Shown in pieces: positions 62,260 through 64,000 of a stretch of DNA of 64,000 nucleotides. Positions within the stretch are counted from its first letter, which is position 1. Each line of letters begins with the position of its first letter. Source of the stretch: Strigamia acuminata (taxonomy: Eukaryota; Arthropoda; Chilopoda; Geophilomorpha; Linotaeniidae); contig OX442324.1 in NCBI GenBank assembly GCA_949358305.1, positions 992,001 through 1,056,000 of the forward strand. Direction: 5' to 3'. The notes under the pieces were generated by a model, which was not told the origin of the DNA, searched no databases, and saw nothing but the letters and a program-made list of their open reading frames with translations. The translations under genes and the position numbers were made by a program.

Positions 62260-63200
62260 AACGGCAAACAATGTAAAATGGTAAATATAATAAAGGTATT
62301 TATTATACGGGAATGTACAGGTAAAAGGGATAAAAATATGTAAAGGAATAAGGGTAAAAGGTAAGGGTGTATGAGGTTGGCGGGAAACTGGTCGAGGTCG
62401 TCCTTTGTTGGCGCTCTGGATCCAAGATAACGTCCGTGTGGCAACGTGGTGTCGTCTTGGGCCGGCGTGGCAATGAATGGCGTCCTCGTCTCACGTTTCT
62501 CGTTCGGTCCTTCGGGCTCACGCTGGTCGGGCGCGAGTGAATGCCTAAAAGGTCTTACTTCTGGTCTGTTGTCTAGGTTTAGGGTTTTGTTTAGGTGTCC
62601 GGCGATCACACAGCGGCGGACGCTTGGTGGTTCCCGGCGATACACACAGCGGCGGGAACGCTCGTCGTGGTTACTGCAATTTAGGCTTGTGCGACCGTTT
62701 GTCTGCACAACTCGCTAAATTGGAGTAGGTTTACTATTTCTAGCTGGCTTGCTAAAATAGTGTGGTAATCTTGTTTCGCAGGTTACTCTGCGGAGGTTAA
62801 CACAAATCAATCGTACTCACGTTGAAAGTCCCTTGTCCTAGGTCACTCCTGAAGTCTTTGTACTTAGGCTTGATCGTTTTAGGACGTTTGGCTTTTACGT
62901 GTATCTTGGTTGATTTTTGTGTTGGTTCTGCCCGCTCAGTGCAAGGCGAATTCCTTTGCACAGAGCGGGGGGTGACAGGTGACTAAAGCCACCCAATGGT
63001 GGAGAAGACGAATCTCCCCCACTCCCCCAGGGCAGACGCCCGTCCATTGACTGGATGTCAATGCTCTGAGGGAAGGGAGGTGCGCGTGCGACTCCCCTTC
63101 TTTACCCGTATGTAGGCCACGAGAGAAACTCTTCGTGCCCCACCCCAGTCGGGTCACCACACGTCCCCCTCCCAGCTCTGACCGCTGGTGTTCGGAGCGA
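62260..63200. other. Region without a clear gene; possible exon on the minus strand
   Basis: About 940 bp. No motif-bearing ORF. On the minus strand, about 62985 down to 62821, one frame is open (Lys-rich: KAKRPKTIKPKYKDFRSD) and ends at a GTGAGT donor, which looks like an exon end. At 62597-62655 there is an imperfect direct repeat with CCGGCGATCACACAGCGGCGG and a GC-rich neighbour. GC content is much higher than to the left. Confidence 0.35.
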
Positions 63201-64000
63201 TCAATCCTTCTTGCTGGGACCCGACGCTGGATCCATCGCCTGGGCGAAACTCACTCCAGGGACGGGCGGCTCAGCGCCGGGCGGCACAACGCCGGGCGGC
63301 AAAACCAGATCTCCAATTAAGGCTGAAGTCTGGTCGCGGGGGTCCTCGTGCTCGGAAATAAAGCACAATTCGTGGCCGCCGGCTGGCTTGTACGGGGCAC
63401 GCCTCCTCTCATGCAGCCAAACCCGCGGAATGAACGCCGAAAACCCGGAATTGGTGTGCCGGATCGCGTTCGCCTCCGCGGCCGTTCGAGGCGCACGGTG
63501 GGCCCTCAGCAAACGCTGATGGAGGATCAAATCGGTGGTCTGGCGCACCTGGTTGTGTAGCCAAACGAATACCGATTTCCCCTTGTCTCTCTGAGCGAGG
63601 ATGAACTTTCGCGTCGCTGTCGTCATCGACAGTTGAGAGAACTCGTCGCATAACTTCTCATAGTAGTTTGTCTGAGGCTTCGCCGCTTTCGCTGGCTTGG
63701 CGCTCTTCGAAACCACTGCCTGCTGGACAGTCTCTTCCCGCGCCTCTTGGGCTGCGGGAGGCGTCAGGCTCTGGCGAGCGGCGGACATCGTTGGCGGCGT
63801 CCGGCACAGCAGGCGTCTCGGCTTACCCGCCGCATTTGATAGGACGGGTGTATTTGGTGCCGCTGCTGGTGGCATCGGTGGCGGCGGCGGAGGTGGAGTT
63901 GGGGCTCCACGTGAAGCAGTCGAAGAGGCGGCGTCGCTCTCCATCGGCTCTTCACTCGTAACCAATGACTGCTGTGCCGGCAACGGTTGCGACGTCGATG
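63201..64000 (-). CDS. Unknown GC-rich ORF, incomplete at window edge
   Basis: Reading frame open from the stop at 63201 to the right edge, at least 260 codons, so the start is outside. Ala/Pro-rich with a polyproline run (PPPPPPPMPPAAA), basic Lys/Ala repeats (SAKPAKAAKPQ), then a part that looks folded (YYEKLCDEFSQLSMTTATRKFILAQRDKGKSVFVW, HQRLLRAHRAP, FSAFIPRVWLHERR). No zinc knuckle, RT or integrase. It could be a Gag-like or ORF1-like protein of another retroelement, or a host gene; I do not recognise it. Its GC content is far above that of the neighbouring DNA. Confidence 0.5.
   Translation of the reverse strand, partial: STSQPLPAQQSLVTSEEPMESDAASSTASRGAPTPPPPPPPMPPAAAPNTPVLSNAAGKPRRLLCRTPPTMSAARQSLTPPAAQEAREETVQQAVVSKSAKPAKAAKPQTNYYEKLCDEFSQLSMTTATRKFILAQRDKGKSVFVWLHNQVRQTTDLILHQRLLRAHRAPRTAAEANAIRHTNSGFSAFIPRVWLHERRRAPYKPAGGHELCFISEHEDPRDQTSALIGDLVLPPGVVPPGAEPPVPGVSFAQAMDPASGPSKKD

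Overview
This window is intergenic or heterochromatin-like DNA from an animal, most likely an arthropod. The reasons are a Polinton/Maverick-type element, Ty3 elements of the invertebrate K02A2.6-like type, copia elements primed by initiator tRNA-Met, a THAP-domain exon, GT-AG introns, TATA boxes and AATAAA signals. No rRNA, tRNA, prokaryotic operon or CRISPR was found. Almost everything is a mobile element, and many sit inside one another. Species identity cannot be decided from the sequence alone.

Layout, left to right. (1) 99-14977: a young 14.9-kb Ty3/gypsy element on the minus strand, here called F. It has near-identical LTRs, Gag, protease and Pol, plus two extra ORFs downstream of Pol and an unusual Pro/Ser-rich AT-hook block inside Pol. 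A MITE sits in its Pol frame. F itself interrupts a THAP-domain gene or transposase (exon at 15060-15395). (2) 15707-21724: a 5'-truncated copia element on the plus strand, A, carrying a palindrome-rich insert and a long foldback MITE. (3) 21725-33207: remains of a minus-strand copia element, B2. It is split by A, by a foldback/Mutator-like element (21789-23672, 9-bp target duplication) and by a nearly intact copia element, B1 (24000-31253, 5-bp duplication GTAAC). (4) 33792-35823 and 53573-59476: a Polinton/adintovirus-like element with major capsid protein, adenain-type protease, AlkB-like dioxygenase and protein-primed DNA polymerase B. It is split by a 17.7-kb retroelement block with a 239-bp direct duplication at the breakpoints. 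(5) Inside that block: a decayed K02A2.6-like Ty3 element, E (ORFs 42353-47032), which holds copia C (35924-42248) and copia D (47163-53081). C has lost its reverse transcriptase and carries a complete Mutator-like transposon (36305-38231). D has one uninterrupted Gag-Pol frame and near-identical LTRs. (6) 59702-62259: two small intron- or TATA-bearing genes of unknown origin, separated by a tandem repeat of about 190 bp. (7) 63201-64000: a GC-rich unknown ORF that runs off the window.

The relative order of events can be read from target duplications plus reading-frame arithmetic. In five cases (MITE in F, MITE in A, foldback in B2, B1 in B2, solo LTR in DNA polymerase B), subtracting the insert plus one target copy brings the host frame back into register. 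These checks were done by eye and by counting. No database search was run, so family names rest on motifs.
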